Shown piece by piece: positions 42,027 through 54,663 of a DNA stretch of 64,000 nt (its first letter is position 1; every line of letters begins with the position of its first letter). Below the pieces are notes generated by a model, which did not search any database, was not told where the DNA came from, and saw only the letters and a list, made by a program, of their open reading frames with translations. Both the position numbers and the translations under genes were made by a program. Source of the stretch: Isoetes taiwanensis (lineage: Eukaryota; Streptophyta; Lycopodiopsida; Isoetales; Isoetaceae). The DNA is taken from NCBI GenBank assembly GCA_021234155.1, contig JAJEKV010000022.1:3279996-3343995 (forward strand), read 5' to 3'.

Positions 42027-45000
42027 ATAGGCTATTCCAGGTGATTCTCCCCGTCGCCCATTCTTCTCGCCATGGTAGTGCCAGATACTCTGTTCTGCCA
42101 AGGTCAACGAAGCTTGGAGGTCTGGAAGCTAGTCTAAGACTCGATGAGCGAGGGGGCATCTATTTGTGGCCATGTCTGTAGATGTATAATTGTAAGTGGA
42201 CTTCTCTATCTCTTACACAGTCATGTATGTGGCCTTGTTCCTAAAGAAGGTGCATTTGCCACTAAATTTGAATTGATTGTCAAAACATGACCTTGAACTA
42301 TGATTTTAAGCCACTTCACCCTCTGGCCATGGAGGGCAACCCTCTGTGCGCAGCACCTTGTTTTATTTATTTTGTGTGGATACAGGGTCGTGGTTTTAAG
42401 AAATAAAGGGATATTGGTTTTTTTTGTTTTTAAGTCAGGGATACTAAGTTTTGGTTCACAATCATAAGTGGGAAATGTATTCCGAAATACATTTTGTATT
42501 CCGGAATACTACATTCTGGAATACACTTTGTATTCTGGAATATGTTATGATATTTTTTTTTCATGCCTTTGCTCAAGGCGATCACTCTTTGTAGACCATT
42601 TCTCACGGATCTTGGCCTTGGCATTGTTGCTGGCTACAAATTAAGCTATGGCGCAGTCTAAATAGTTTTCAAAGTTCGTTTCCAGTTTAGGGTTTTGCCG
42701 GTTTAGTTTAGTTCAGGGATCATGGCTACAGAATGAGAGAGATGGGTTGGGCATGCCAGGACGGTTTTGCAGAGCAAGAGATAGATGCAGATGCACTGAC
42801 TGCACTGATCGAACTTTTTCGGCTGTTATTGGGGGTTTTGGTTGCATCGATTTAGAGGTTTGCTCTATTCGACCTTCGTTATGCAGCTGGTCTCAGATGG
42901 GAGGGATGGTAGCTGGATATAAAATTTCTCAGGTACAATCCTCTGAAACCACTAGATTAACATGCTTTTGGTATTCTGACATTGGTATGAAAAGTCTTGG
43001 AATAAGAATTCTGTTTATGTTCTGCTGTTGTGAACAGGTCATTTTCTTTAAAGAAAAGCTTTTGATTATCGTAGTCGAAAGCCTATGTTTGTGGTCCGGC
43101 TTATATGATTACCCTCTGACTTTCATGCACTAATATGATTCTATGTGGTTAAATAAATGTGTCAGATAAGGGTCTAACAAGCTCTCACTTTGGCAGGTTA
43201 AAACGAGGTTTCCTATGTAGACGAAATGCACAAGTTGTTCTTTAAGAGCTGTAACAGTAGATGGTATATATCACCTACATGTGAATACTTAAAGGCTAAA
43301 AAGCATGCATGAAAAATGCAGGAGCCTAGGTAGGCATGAAAGATGTTGTGCTGCAGGCATGCAAGGTCCTTATTTTGTAGATAAAAGAGGTAAATATAAG
43401 TTTGTTTGAAGATCAGACATGTGGATGTGAACTGAAAATAGGATGTCCATACACCAGCTTGTGCAAACTGGGCTGCTACAAAGGTGCATATAATTTGTGG
43501 ATTTGTGGTTCAAACAGAGAGATGCAGACTAAAAGACTAGGTGCCAAATGTTGCAGACCGTGTATTACAATGTGCTTTTTCATTTCACCAGTTGCAGAGT
43601 TAGATTGATAGTTATATGCTGTGTTTTTTCATCACATTAAACCATATCAGCACATGGAGTGTCACATACGTCCTCTTGAATTTTAAGAAAGTTGGCTGCA
43701 TAGCTGCACACACTTGGCAAAGGTGTACCAAGTTTTATCTACTTTAAGTTTACATCAGATTAAACCATTTCGTTTTATGCATGCATTGCTTATGAGGTGA
43801 TCTTTACATATTCTGAATTTTAAGCGTGGCCTTGTTTATGTCCTTAAAGAGTAATGATATAGAGCTGCATGCTGATTGAGAAAGCAACGTTTAATGGATA
43901 ATCTAATCTAGTATCGGACTACAAGAAAACTGTTCATGTAGCATTTATGGAAAAATGACTGTGGTATAGGAAGATGGATTAAATTGGAATATTGTGTTGC
44001 TTGGCACTTAGGTGCAAGAACTTAAGGCGTTAAGGTATGTAGTTGATTTTGCATGTATGTTTTGCGGGGTGTGGACCGAGTGATTCAAAAGGAAAAATGT
44101 CCAAGGATGCCAATGTTTGCAATTGACATGGGAAAAATTGGGATTGAGACTAAAAGATATTTGCTATCTTGCATATGTTGATCTAGAAATTTTAAAACAT
44201 ATATAGAGCATGAACATGAGAAAGCAAGTACCATTTAAGTCTTCTAGGCTTGATATGAATGGATAGTACAATGAAGGGATCAACCAAGGTTAACGTATAT
44301 CCTAACATGCTTTGTCTTGGTTAGTAAATGCAATATTTCTCCCTTGTTTTGTATCTTTGGAGAAATGACTACCACACTATTGTATTCTAGAATAACATAA
44401 GAGTGCAAGGTCCTATTCCGGAATAGCGTAAGAGTGCACATGCAACCGATAATCCTATTCTGGAATAGCACAGGAATTTTGAAAACACTGATTAGGTTTT
44501 TTTTAGACAGATTTCGCTTAGCCTTCTAATTTTTCAAATCTCCCTAGAAGATACAGACGCAAGCTCAAATCCGACTTGGTTATGGCAACAGACCAGTGCT
44601 TTGCATATGACACTGGAAGCTCATACCCGTTGGTTTGTGCAGCAACAGTTCTGTGAAATGCTTCCCCGCAACGGCAGCCGCTGTTGCAAATTCTCAAACC
44701 TCAAATCTCAGATCCAAATCTCTTATATTTGGGCGCTTAAATGAGTCTATGCATTTCCATGATCAACTGGCTAAGAATCTATTGATTTTCCACCTCAAGC
44801 GACATGCAAAGATCTTTTTCGCATCAATCTGCAAAAGTACAGTTTCATCAACAGAGCATTAGGGCATTGGATGTGACGAAATTTTTTACAATTTCGAAAA
44901 ATGGATTATTGTAATCAGTTCAGACAAAAGCCATGACTTGAAGCTTATTTAAGCAATTCAAGACAATTTAACGATGAACCCATGTGCACAGAGCAGATTT

Positions 45001-45162
45001 GAAGGAGCAGGGCAGGTTGGAATTGGCCTTGGGGATGGAAGATCAGGGCGGAATGGATGAATTATTTACGAAGAAACGGATCTACTAGAAGGCGTCAATC
45101 CGAATCAAAAGGCACGCAAACAAAGGATGAAAACAACAGAAGTGCCTGACTGCTTGAAGGTA
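42027..45162. other. Block A tail, no gene seen
   Basis: AT-rich sequence is shared with block B (51256-54420). Palindromic TATTC(C/T)GGAATA words cluster at 42478-42543 and 44381-44470. A peptide EQEIDADALTALIELF near 42765-42815 resembles part of a SAM domain but is isolated and followed by a stop. Near 42900 the plus strand reads MVAGYKISQ before a GT, exon-like but unsupported. Confidence 0.5.
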
Positions 45163-45883
45163 ATATGCTTTCAGGGGAATTTAATGATCTGTCTTCTGGC
45201 ATCACCACCCTTACTCTACGTGATGACACGGTGATCCTGGTTGAGTCTGACATAGGCGAGGATGCCACAACACCCATCCGAGCAACCTGTTGTTGGGAAG
45301 CCGAGCTGACAACCTTCCCCAAGTTGAACAAGACCAGGACTTTGCGCCATTGCCTCACTAGAAAAGAGAGGTCAGACCCTATGAGACAAACTCCAAAAAA
45401 AAATCCTGAGGCAGCCTTTCTTGGCGGCGCTTTTCCGGGAAGCTGTATGCTAATCCCACCTCCCTCGCCCCTCCCCCCTCTCCCCCCTTCCAGAGCTTGT
45501 TTCCCCAATGAGACCGTTAAATCCTCCATTCAAGGACTTTGCTTTGAGCAGGTCCAAAAAAATCCAAGGTCAACCCAGGAAAACCTATCAAACTGCAAAG
45601 TGTCCTGCGTGGATCATGTAGAAATCCCAAGTGTTTTCTCGTTTGGGCACTATAGAGGCTCTAGAATGGCGATTTGACTTCGCCATATCAACTGGAATGG
45701 CGAAGTTACTCTAAGGACCAAGTTACATGGTCAGTTAAGGCAACGAAAGAAACATGAACACTCTATATGGCAGTGTTCTGTAACCACCTCCTAGGCCAAT
45801 TGACTATGAATGTGTTGGACATGAGCTACTTTGGCGCTTCTTGAAGAAGGGTGGTCTTCTGCCCACGAAATTTGCTTCCCAGT
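45163..45883 (-). repeat. 0.8-kb monomer, block B left part
   Basis: The monomer is truncated at its beginning by the A/B junction and starts at GTAATATGCTTTCAGG. One plus-strand frame is open for 170 codons (45165-45677), but no family is recognised and other copies are shorter. Confidence 0.7.
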
Positions 45884-46494
45884 CAGGGAATAAATTACTA
45901 ATCGCATATTTCTTATTAGCCAAAACGACTTTAGCTAAACTTGCTCGATATTAATCCCAAAACTTTCTGTGATTTAACTAAACTCTATATATTTTTCCTT
46001 TCATACTTTCTAGCATTTAGCTAAACTAACCCAAACATCATCCCAAAAATTTCTGTGGTGTGGCCATCGGAAATATTAAGCCAAATTACTATACTTGTTT
46101 TCAACTGTTTCCACCTATTTTAGTCATTTTCTTTGTGAAAACATTCTAAAATAATGCTATTAACAAAATCTATAATTCAAATTGACTTATAATGCTAGAA
46201 ACTAAACTACTAATCATATATTTCTTATAAACCATAATGATATTAGCTAAACTAGCCTGAAATTCATTCTAAAAGTTTCTAAGTTTCTATGGTTTAGCTA
46301 AACAATACAAAATTTCACTCTCTTACTTTCTAGCATTTGGCTAAAGAGTTCCAGGATTAGTGCAGTCGCAAAAAAAGTTAAGCTAAAATTATTATTATTT
46401 TTTCCTAATTTTTTCCATTTACTTTAGCCATTTTTTTTGAAAATGTCCTAAAAACTCGCCAAATAGCTAAGTTTAGCCCGTAAATTATTCCATA
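45884..46494. mobile_element. hAT-like MITE, block B copy (611 bp)
   Basis: The ends and the TTCCCAGT duplication (45876-45883 and 46495-46502) are the same as in block A. Sequence around 46143/46144 (GAAAACA then TTCTAAA) is the undisturbed version of the site filled by Helitron 2 in block C. Confidence 0.8.
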
Positions 46495-46502
46495 TTCCCA
46501 GT

Positions 46503-47560
46503 GTAATGTCGATGTTCTAAGTCCATTGACAGAGCCGATTCACATTTTCGGAGTGCGGAAGAGGACTTTTGGGGCAATCTACTTTTAGTGGAATTTAATG
46601 ATCTGTCTTTTGGCATCACCACCCTCCCTCTACGTGATGACACGATACCAAGATCCTGGTTGAGTCTAACATAAGCGAGGATGTCACAACACCCATCCGA
46701 GCAACTTATTGTTGGGCAGCCGAGCTGGCACCCTTCCCCAAGTTGAACAAGATCAGGAGTTTGCGCCGCTGCCTCACTAGAGAAGAGAGGCCAGACCCTA
46801 TGAGACGGACTCCAAAAAAAATCCCCAGGTAGCCATTTCTCGCGGCGCTCCTCCGGGAAGCCGTATGCTAATCCCACCTCCGCTCCTCCCCTCCCTCTCT
46901 TCCAGAGCTTGTTTCCCCTATGCAACCATCAAATCCTCCATTCAAGGACTCTACTGTGAGTAGGTCCAAAAAAATCTAAGATGGGCCCGGGAAAACCTAT
47001 CAAACTGCAAAGTGTCCTGCGTGGACCACGTAGAAACCCCACGCGTTTTCTCGTTCGGGCAGTATAGAGGCTCCAGAATAGCGATTTGACTTCACCATAT
47101 CAACTGGAATGGAAAAATTAGCCTAGGAACCAAGTTATATGATCAGTTAAGGCAATGAAAGAAACAACAACACTCTATATGGCAGTATTCCGTAACCAGC
47201 TCCTAGGCCAATTGACTACGAATGTGTTGGAAATGAGCTATTTTGGCACTTCTTGAAGAAGGGGTGGTTTTCTGCCCACAAAACTTGGTCTTTAGGGTAA
47301 TGTTGACGTTCTAAGTCCATTGGAAGTGCCCGTTCACATTTTCGGAGTGCGGGAGTTGCTTATCTGTTGCTAAGGCCATAGGGAAAGGACATTTCAGACA
47401 AGCTGCTTTCGGAAGGTTTTAAGGATTTGTCTTCTGGCATCAACACTTTCCCTCTACGTGATGGCACTACGCAAGATCCTAGTCGAATCTCCGAAACGTA
47501 AACCATGTATGTTGCTAGGTTATTGAAGGGTTTATATTATGGAGGTCGAATTTTGGTCGT
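46503..47560 (-). repeat. 0.8-kb monomers, block B right part
   Basis: One full and one partial monomer match 35707-36780. The hairpin segment near 47490-47545 is shortened because bases equivalent to CTAACTAGGACATGGC are missing. Confidence 0.7.
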
Positions 47561-48330
47561 TTCCACTTGGGACATAGTGGAGAAGTTGCCCTTAAAGATG
47601 TGAAGCAATAGGAATTGATGAAATGGGATTTGGATCTATCCTCCTCCCGCTGTGGCAATTAGAATTCAAGAGCTAACTGTATATAGATTATCATTAAAGT
47701 CTAATGCATCCCGCAAAATCTGACCATATAGTTTGTCTTCTTCTTCCATGCCCACTGAATCATTTTGGGATACGTGTATACAAGGTGATACCTCTCAGTT
47801 GTATTAGTTCATACACATGTTTTCATATGGATATGGCATGTTAGAACCTCCAGGTTGCTTAAGGCAATCAATCTTTGTGCAACATCATGGAAAAATGCAT
47901 CAATTACATTAGGATCCCTAAAGAAAAATGAGGTAGTTGCACTCAGATCTAATTATCTCGATCTGTGCTAATCTTTTTCAAATGATTTTTGGAGGAGCAA
48001 CCAGAGAAAGTTTGTGGTGAGATGTAAGAAAAAATTTGGCTCAATTTGGATTTGGAATGTCAGAAAAAATCGGGTTCGAAGTTAGAAGAAAATTTGGCCA
48101 ATGCACTTCTTCAAGACACAAAAAGGTCGGCATGGTCACTCCAAAATTATTACCTTGGGCTTATGGAAAGGGCGAGACTGTGTTGGGCATATGTTGGGCA
48201 AAAATGTTGGAAATATGTTGGAACCAAATGTTAAACAAACTGCTTTATATGTTAACGAACCTTGATTATGCATGTTTGTAGATAAATATTAACAACTTAA
48301 ATTTGAATGCTAATTTAGAGTTCATATTAA
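47561..48330. other. Block B spacer, no gene
   Basis: The spacer is near-identical to 36781-37540. No coding or RNA feature was recognised. Confidence 0.6.
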
Positions 48331-50223
48331 CTCAAACATGCCAAGCGGGCTCCAACATGCCAAGGTGGTTCAAACATGCCATCTAGACTCCAACATGCCA
48401 CTTAGGTTCCAACATGCTACCTAGGCTCAAACATGCCAAGGTTGCCCAAACATGCCACCTAGGCTCAAACATGCCACCTAGACTCCAACCTGCCACCTAG
48501 GCTCCAACATGCCATTTAGGCTCAAATATGTCAAGGTGGGTCAAATATGCCAGGGGGCTCCAACATGCCATGTAGGCTGTAACATGCCATGGTGGCTCAA
48601 ACATGCCAAGAGGGCTCAAACACGCCACTTAGGCTCCAATCGGCCATCTAGGCTCGAACATGAACATGCCACCTAGGCTCAAACATGCCAAGATGGCTCA
48701 AACACGCCACCTAGGCTCCAACATGCCACTTAGGCTTAAACATGCCACATGGGCTCCAACATGCCACATAGGCTCAAACATGCCAAGGTGGCTCCAACAT
48801 GCCACCGGGTGCAACATGCCACCTAGGCTACAACATGGCACCTAGGCTCAAACATGCCAAGTTGGCTCAAACATGCCACATGGGCTCCAACATGCCACCT
48901 CGGCTCAAATATGCCAACGTGGCTCAAGCATGCCACCTAGGCTCCAACATGCCATGGTGGCTCAAACATGCCACGAGGGCTCCAACATGCCACCTAGTCT
49001 CAAACGTGCCAAGATGGGTCAAGCATATCGTCTAGGCTCCAACATGCCACCTAGACTCCAACATGACACCTAGGCTCAACATGCCACCTAGGCTCAAACG
49101 TGCCAAGGTGGCTCAAACATGTCAAGATAGCTCAAACATGCCACCTAGCTCAAAAATACCACCTAGGCTCCAACATGCCAAGGTGGCTGAAACATACCAT
49201 ATGGGCACCAACCTGCCAAGGTGGCTCAAACATGCCACATGGGCTCCAACATGCCACCTAGGCTTAAACATGCCAAGGTGGCTCAAGCATGCCGCCTAGG
49301 CTCCAGCATGCCACCTAGACTCCAACATGCCACCTAGATTCCAACATGCCACCTAGGCTGACACATGCCATGGTGGCTCAAACATGCCACGCTGGTCTCC
49401 AACATGCCACCTAGGCTCAAACATGCCAAGATGGCTCAAGCATGCCTCCTAGTCTCCAACATGCCACCTAGGCTCAAATATGCCAAGGTGGCTCAAACGA
49501 GCCACCTAGGCTCCAACATGCCACCTAGGCTCAAACATGCCATGTAGGCTCCAACATGCCACCTAGGCTCAAACATGCCAAGGTAGCTCAAACATGCCAC
49601 GAGGGCTCCAACATGCCGCCTAGGCTCCAAGATGCCAAGGTGGGTCAAACATGCCACATGGGCTCCAACATGCCAAGGTGGGTCAAACATGCCAAGTTGG
49701 CTGAAACATGCCACGTGGGTTCCAACATGCCACATAGGCCAAAACATGCCAAGGTGGCTTAAGCATCACCTAGGCTCCAACCTAGACTCCAACATGCCAT
49801 CTAGGCTCCAACATGCCACCTAGGCTCAAACATGCCATGGTGGCTCAAACATGCCATGTGGGCTCCAACATGCCACTTAGGCTCAAACATGCCAAGGTGG
49901 CTCGAGCATGCCAAAATGGCTCAAACATGCCACCTAGGCTCCAACATGCCACCTAGGATCAAACATGACATGTAGGCTCCAACATGCCACCTAAGGCTCA
50001 AACATGTGAAGGTGGCTCAAACATGCCACGCGGGCTCCAACATGACCCTAGGTCTAAACACGTCACCTAGGCTCTAACATTCCAAGGTGGCTCAAACATG
50101 CCACATGGGCTTCAACATACCAAGGAGGGTCAAACATGCCAAGATGACTCAAACATGCCACGTAGGTTCCAACATGCCACCTAGGCTCCAACATGCCAAG
50201 GTGGCTCAAACATGCCATCTAGA
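48331..50223 (+). repeat. 19-bp minisatellite array, block B
   Basis: Unit and flanks are as in block A. The order of core variants is largely collinear with block A, with whole units gained or lost (for example near 49640-49700 and 49900-49930), so the two arrays descend from one duplicated array. Confidence 0.97.
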
Positions 50224-50299
50224 CCCTCCCCCCCCCCTCTCTCTCTCTTTCTTTCTCTCTCTCTGGGGCGCTACAGTGGGCGCTACAGTGGGCGTTATC

Positions 50300-51255
50300 A
50301 TGGCACAGAAAATTAGGTCTAGAGGGAGAGAATATATCAAAAGGGGAGAATACAGGAAAATGAGCCTGGCTCCCGATGCTGCCAGTTCTAGTCCGGATGC
50401 TGCAAGTTCTGGAATGCAGGGGGCCACCTCTGTGGCTCCCAAAAAGAACAAAAAAAAGCACAAAAAGGGATTTCTGTTACATCTGCAGACTCTGATGCGG
50501 CACTTATCATCAAAGCCAGCGCTGCCACTGACGAATCTAGGGAAGAACAATCTGATGAAAGTGAAAAAGGAGAAGAAAATACAGATGGAGGGTCGAATCC
50601 AGTATCTGCACAGGAAAAGTTTGTTTTGATGAAACAGAGTATGAAAATGATGCTGAATGATTTCAAAATAGAATTTATGCGAGTTTTATGGGCAGTGTTA
50701 TACAAGAAATGATAAGGGAAGTGAAGCAAACACTGGCAAATTCAGAGAGAGATGAATAGAATCAAACAGGAAAATCTTTAGACAACACAAAAATTAAAAG
50801 AGGATCTGGATTTGGTAAAGAATAACATCAATGGGCATCCAACTGCAGAATCAAGTGGAAAAAGGGAGGAAACTAGGGATGAAGACGGACTAACAGAGCT
50901 GAAGCAACAACTATCCTGCTTCATGGAGGAACAGGACAGAAGAAATAGGGCACTGAATCTCAGACTGATAGGCTTGCCAGAAGAAGAAAATGAGAAAGTA
51001 AAGATTGTTGATGAATTGCTTAAGGAGAAAATGCAGATTGAGCACACTGGAATTGTAGATGCATATAGAGTTGGCAGAAAAGTGGAATGGAATAGACATG
51101 TGGTACTAAAATTTATACTTACGAAAAGGATTGCTCTCAAGGGACTGAATATTTGGATCAATCGTGGAGAGAAAAGAAGAAGTAAACAAATTCAAGGAAG
51201 CGAAGAGCCAAAACAAAGAAGTTTCTTGGAGGAAGGGAAAGGTTGTTATAGGTAA
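50300..51255 (+). pseudogene. LINE ORF1 (L1-type RRM), block B
   Basis: An ATG at 50300 (MAQKIRSRGREYIKRG) continues in frame into MSLAPDAASS and the KKNKKKHKK stretch. After a frame change near 50470, the acidic segment and coiled coil follow. A stop replaces Glu in NRIKQENL. The RRM core (NRALNLRLIGLPEEENEK, AYRVGRKVEW, LKGLNIWINR) is open from 50812 to 51255. The GAAATGATA site at 50706-50714 is not interrupted. ORF2 is absent, so the element here is a 3'-deleted LINE. Confidence 0.75.
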
Positions 51256-54200
51256 ATAGGCTATTCCAGGTGATTCTCCCCGTCGCCCATTCTTCTCGCC
51301 ATGGTAGTGCCAGATACTCTGTTCTGCCAAGGTCAACGAAGCTTGGAGGTCTGGAAGCTAGTCTAAGACTCGATGAGCGAGGGGGCATCTATTTGTGGCC
51401 ATGTCTGTAGATGTATAATTGTAAGTGGACTTCTCTATCTCTTACACAGTCATGTATGTGGCCTCGTTCCTAAAGAAGGTGCATTTGCCACTAAATTTGA
51501 ATTGATTGTCAAAACATGACCTTGAACTATGATTTTAAGCCACTTCACCCTCCGGCCATGGAGGGCAACCCTCTGTGCGCAGCATTGTTTTATTTGTTTT
51601 GTGTGGATACAGGGTCATTTTTTTGTTTTTAAGTCAGGGATACTGGGTTTTGGTTCACAATCATAAGTGGGAAATGTATTCCGAAATACATTTTGTATTC
51701 CAGAATACTACATTCTGGAATACACTTTGTATTCTGGAATATGTTATGATATTTTTTTTTCATGCCTTTGCTCAAGGCGATCACTCTTTGTAGACCATTT
51801 CTCACGGATCTTGGCCTTGGCATTGTTGCTGGCTACAAATTAAGCTATGGCGCAGTCTAAATAGTTTTCAAAGTTCGTTTCCAGTTTAGGGTTTTGCCGG
51901 TTTAGTTTAGTTCAGGGATCATGGCTACAGAATGAGAGAGATGGGTTGGGCATGCCAGGACGGTTTTGCAGAGCAAGAGATAGATGCAGATGCACTGACT
52001 GCACTGATTGAACTTTTTCGGCTGTTATTGGGGGTTTTGGTTGCATCGATTTAGAGGTTTGCTCTATTCGACCTTCGTTATGCAGCTGGTCTCAGATGGG
52101 AGGGATGGTAGCTGGATATAAAATTTCTCAGGTACAATCCTCTGAAACCACTAGATTAACAGGCTTTTGGTATTCTGACATTGGTATGAAAAGTCTTGGA
52201 ATAAGAATTCTGTTTATGTTCTGCTGTTGTGAACAGGTCATTTTCTTTAAAGAAAAGCTTTTGATTATCATAGTCAAAAGCCTATGTTTGTGGTCCGGCA
52301 TATATGATTACCCTCTGACTTTCATGCACTAATATGATGTGGTTAAATAAATGTGTTAGATAAGGGTCTAACAAGCTCTCACTTTGGCAGGTTAAAACGA
52401 GGTTTCCTATGTAGACGAAATGCACAAGTTGTTCTTTAAGAGCTGTAACAGTAGATGGTATATCACCTACATGTGAATACTTAAAGGCTAAAAAGCATGC
52501 ATGAAAAATGCAGGAGCCTAGGTAGGCATGAAAGATGTTGTGCTGCAGGCATGCAAGGTCCTTATTTTGTAGATAAAAGAGGTAAATATAAGTTTGTTTG
52601 AAGATCAGACATGTGGATGTGAACTGAAAATAGGATGTCCATACACCAGCTTGTGCAAACTGGGCTGCTACAAAGGTGCATATAATTTGTGGATTTGTGG
52701 TTCAAGTTCCATTCCAGAGCAAAGACAGAGAGATGCAGACTAAAAGACTAGGTGCCAAATGTTGCAGACCGTGTATTACAATGTGCTTTTTCATTTCACC
52801 AGTTGCAGAGTTAGATTGATAGTTATATGCTGTGTTTTTTCATCACATTAAACCATATCAGCACATGAAGTGTCACATACGTCCTCTTGAATTTTAAGCA
52901 AGTTGGCTGCATAGCTGCACACACTTGGCAAAGGTGTACCAAGTTTTATCTGCTTTAAGTTTACATCAGATTAAACCATTTCGTTTTATGCATGCATTGC
53001 TTATGAGGTGATCTTTACATATTCTGAATTTTAAGCGTGGCCTTGTTTATGTCCTTAAAGAGTAATGATATAGAGCTGCATGCTGATTGAGAAAGCAACA
53101 TTTAATGGATAATCTAATCTAGTATCGGACTACAAGAAAACTGTTCATGTAGCATTTATGGAAAAATGACTGTGGTATAGGAAGATGGATTAAATTGGAA
53201 TATTGTGTTGCTTGGCACTTAGGTGCAAGAACTTAAGGCGTTAAGGTAGTTGATTTTGCATGTATGTTTTGCGGGGTGTGGACCATTCGGCATGCAATAT
53301 GAGTGATTCAAAAGGAAAAATGTCCAAGGATGCCAATGTTTGCAATTGACATGGGAAAAATTGGGATTGAGACTAATTAAAGATATTTACCAGACCGTAG
53401 ATGATGGACAAATTGTAATAGGTGCTATCTTGCATATGTTGATCTAGAAATTTTAAAACATATATAGAGCATGAACATGAGAAAGCAAGTACCATTTAAG
53501 TCTTCTAGGCTTGATATGAATGGATAGTACAATGAAGGGATCAACCAAGTTTAACGTATATCCTAACATGCTTTGTCTTGGTTAGTAAATGCAATATTTC
53601 TCCCTTGTTTTGTATCTTTGGAAAAATGACTACCACACTATTGTATTCTGGAATAACATAAGAGTGCAAGGTCCTATTCCGGAATAGCTTAAGAGTGCAC
53701 ATGCAACCGATAATCCTATTCTGGAATAGCACAGGAATTTTGAAAACACTGATTAGGTTTTTTTTAGACAGATTTCGCTTAGCCTTCTAATTTTTCAAAT
53801 CTCCCTAGAAGATACAGACGCAAGCTCAAATCCGACTTGGTTATGGCAACAGACCAGTGCTTTGCATATGACACTGGAAGCTCATACCCGTTGGTTTTGC
53901 AAAGAACAGTTAAATGGAAATGCTTCCCTAGCGGCAAGAATTTGTTGCAAATTCTCAAACCTCAAATCTCAGATCCAAATCTCTTATATTTGGGCGCTTA
54001 AATGAGTCTATGCATTTCCATGATCAACTGGCTAAGAATCTATTGATTTTCCACCTCAAGCGACATGCAAAGATCTTTCTCGCATCAATCTGCAAAAGTA
54101 CAGTTTCATCAACAGAGCATTAGGGCATTGGATGTGACGAAATTTTTTACAATTTCAAAAAATGGATTATTGTAATCAGTTCAGACAAAAGCCATGACTT

Positions 54201-54663
54201 GAAGCTTATTTAAGCAATTCAAGACAATTTAACGATGAACCCATGTGCACAGAGCAGATTTGAAGGAGCAGGGCAGGTTGGAATTGGCCTTGGGGATGGA
54301 AGATCAGGGCGGAATGGATGAATTATTTACGAAGAAACGGATCTACTAGAAGGCGTCAATCCGAATCAAAAGGCACGCAAACAAAGGATGAAAACAACAG
54401 AAGTGCCTGACTGCTTGGCGGACAGGCTTCCACAGCTTAACTTGACTTTTGAGCTTTCAATGATGCAGTCGCACCATACTGATGGCTGCCCATTCCGCCA
54501 TAGCCAGAGCTCTGAGCCGACTGCCATGAACCCTTTGGCGATGGCAGACGAAGGACCGGATTGCTTGCAGAGGAAGAAAGGGGGACGTCATGTTTTTTTG
54601 TTTTCTTTTTTTAATTTCCAGTAATTATTTTTAGAGATATGTGTTGTGCTCACACTTTTTCCT
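51256..54663. other. Block B tail, no gene seen
   Basis: AT-rich DNA is shared with 42027-45162. TATTC(C/T)GGAATA clusters lie at 51676-51742 and 53641-53731. The last ~240 bp (54417-54660) are found only here; a short frame there (MADEGPDCLQRKKGG) is not convincing. Confidence 0.5.

Larger units (their letters stand above)
34060..45162. repeat. Block A of the tandem segmental triplication
   Basis: Block A consists of 0.8-kb monomers, an hAT-like MITE, a spacer, the 19-bp array, LINE ORF1 sequences and an AT-rich tail. Block B follows in the same orientation and order and is near-identical over long stretches; block C repeats the first half. Block A differs by a MULE-like MITE (39976-40458) and a tandem duplication of the ORF1 segment (39690-41194 and 41195-42186). 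At its right end the tail breaks off in ACTGCTTGAAGG and block B starts in mid-monomer, so the A/B junction carries a deletion compared with the B/C junction. Confidence 0.9.
45163..54663. repeat. Block B of the tandem segmental triplication
   Basis: Order and sequence follow block A: monomers, MITE, monomers, spacer, 19-bp array, one LINE ORF1 copy, tail. It lacks the MULE-like MITE and has only one ORF1 copy. Its tail is more complete and ends with an extra ~240 bp (about 54417-54660) absent from block A. Small indels distinguish the tails, for example extra bases at 52706-52725 and 53284-53300. Confidence 0.9.

Noticed and set aside
42765-42815. SAM-domain-like peptide EQEIDADALTALIELF
   Set aside because: Only part of one helix pair is present, the frame ends soon after, and nothing SAM-like flanks it in either block.
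45165-45677. 170-codon plus-strand open frame in block B monomer
   Set aside because: It is shorter in other copies and broken in some, with no domain and a proline-rich tail from low-complexity sequence. Kept as part of the repeat.
54388-54624. 78-codon open frame at the end of the block B tail
   Set aside because: It has no domain, it runs into a T-rich low-complexity end, and the block A counterpart is deleted.
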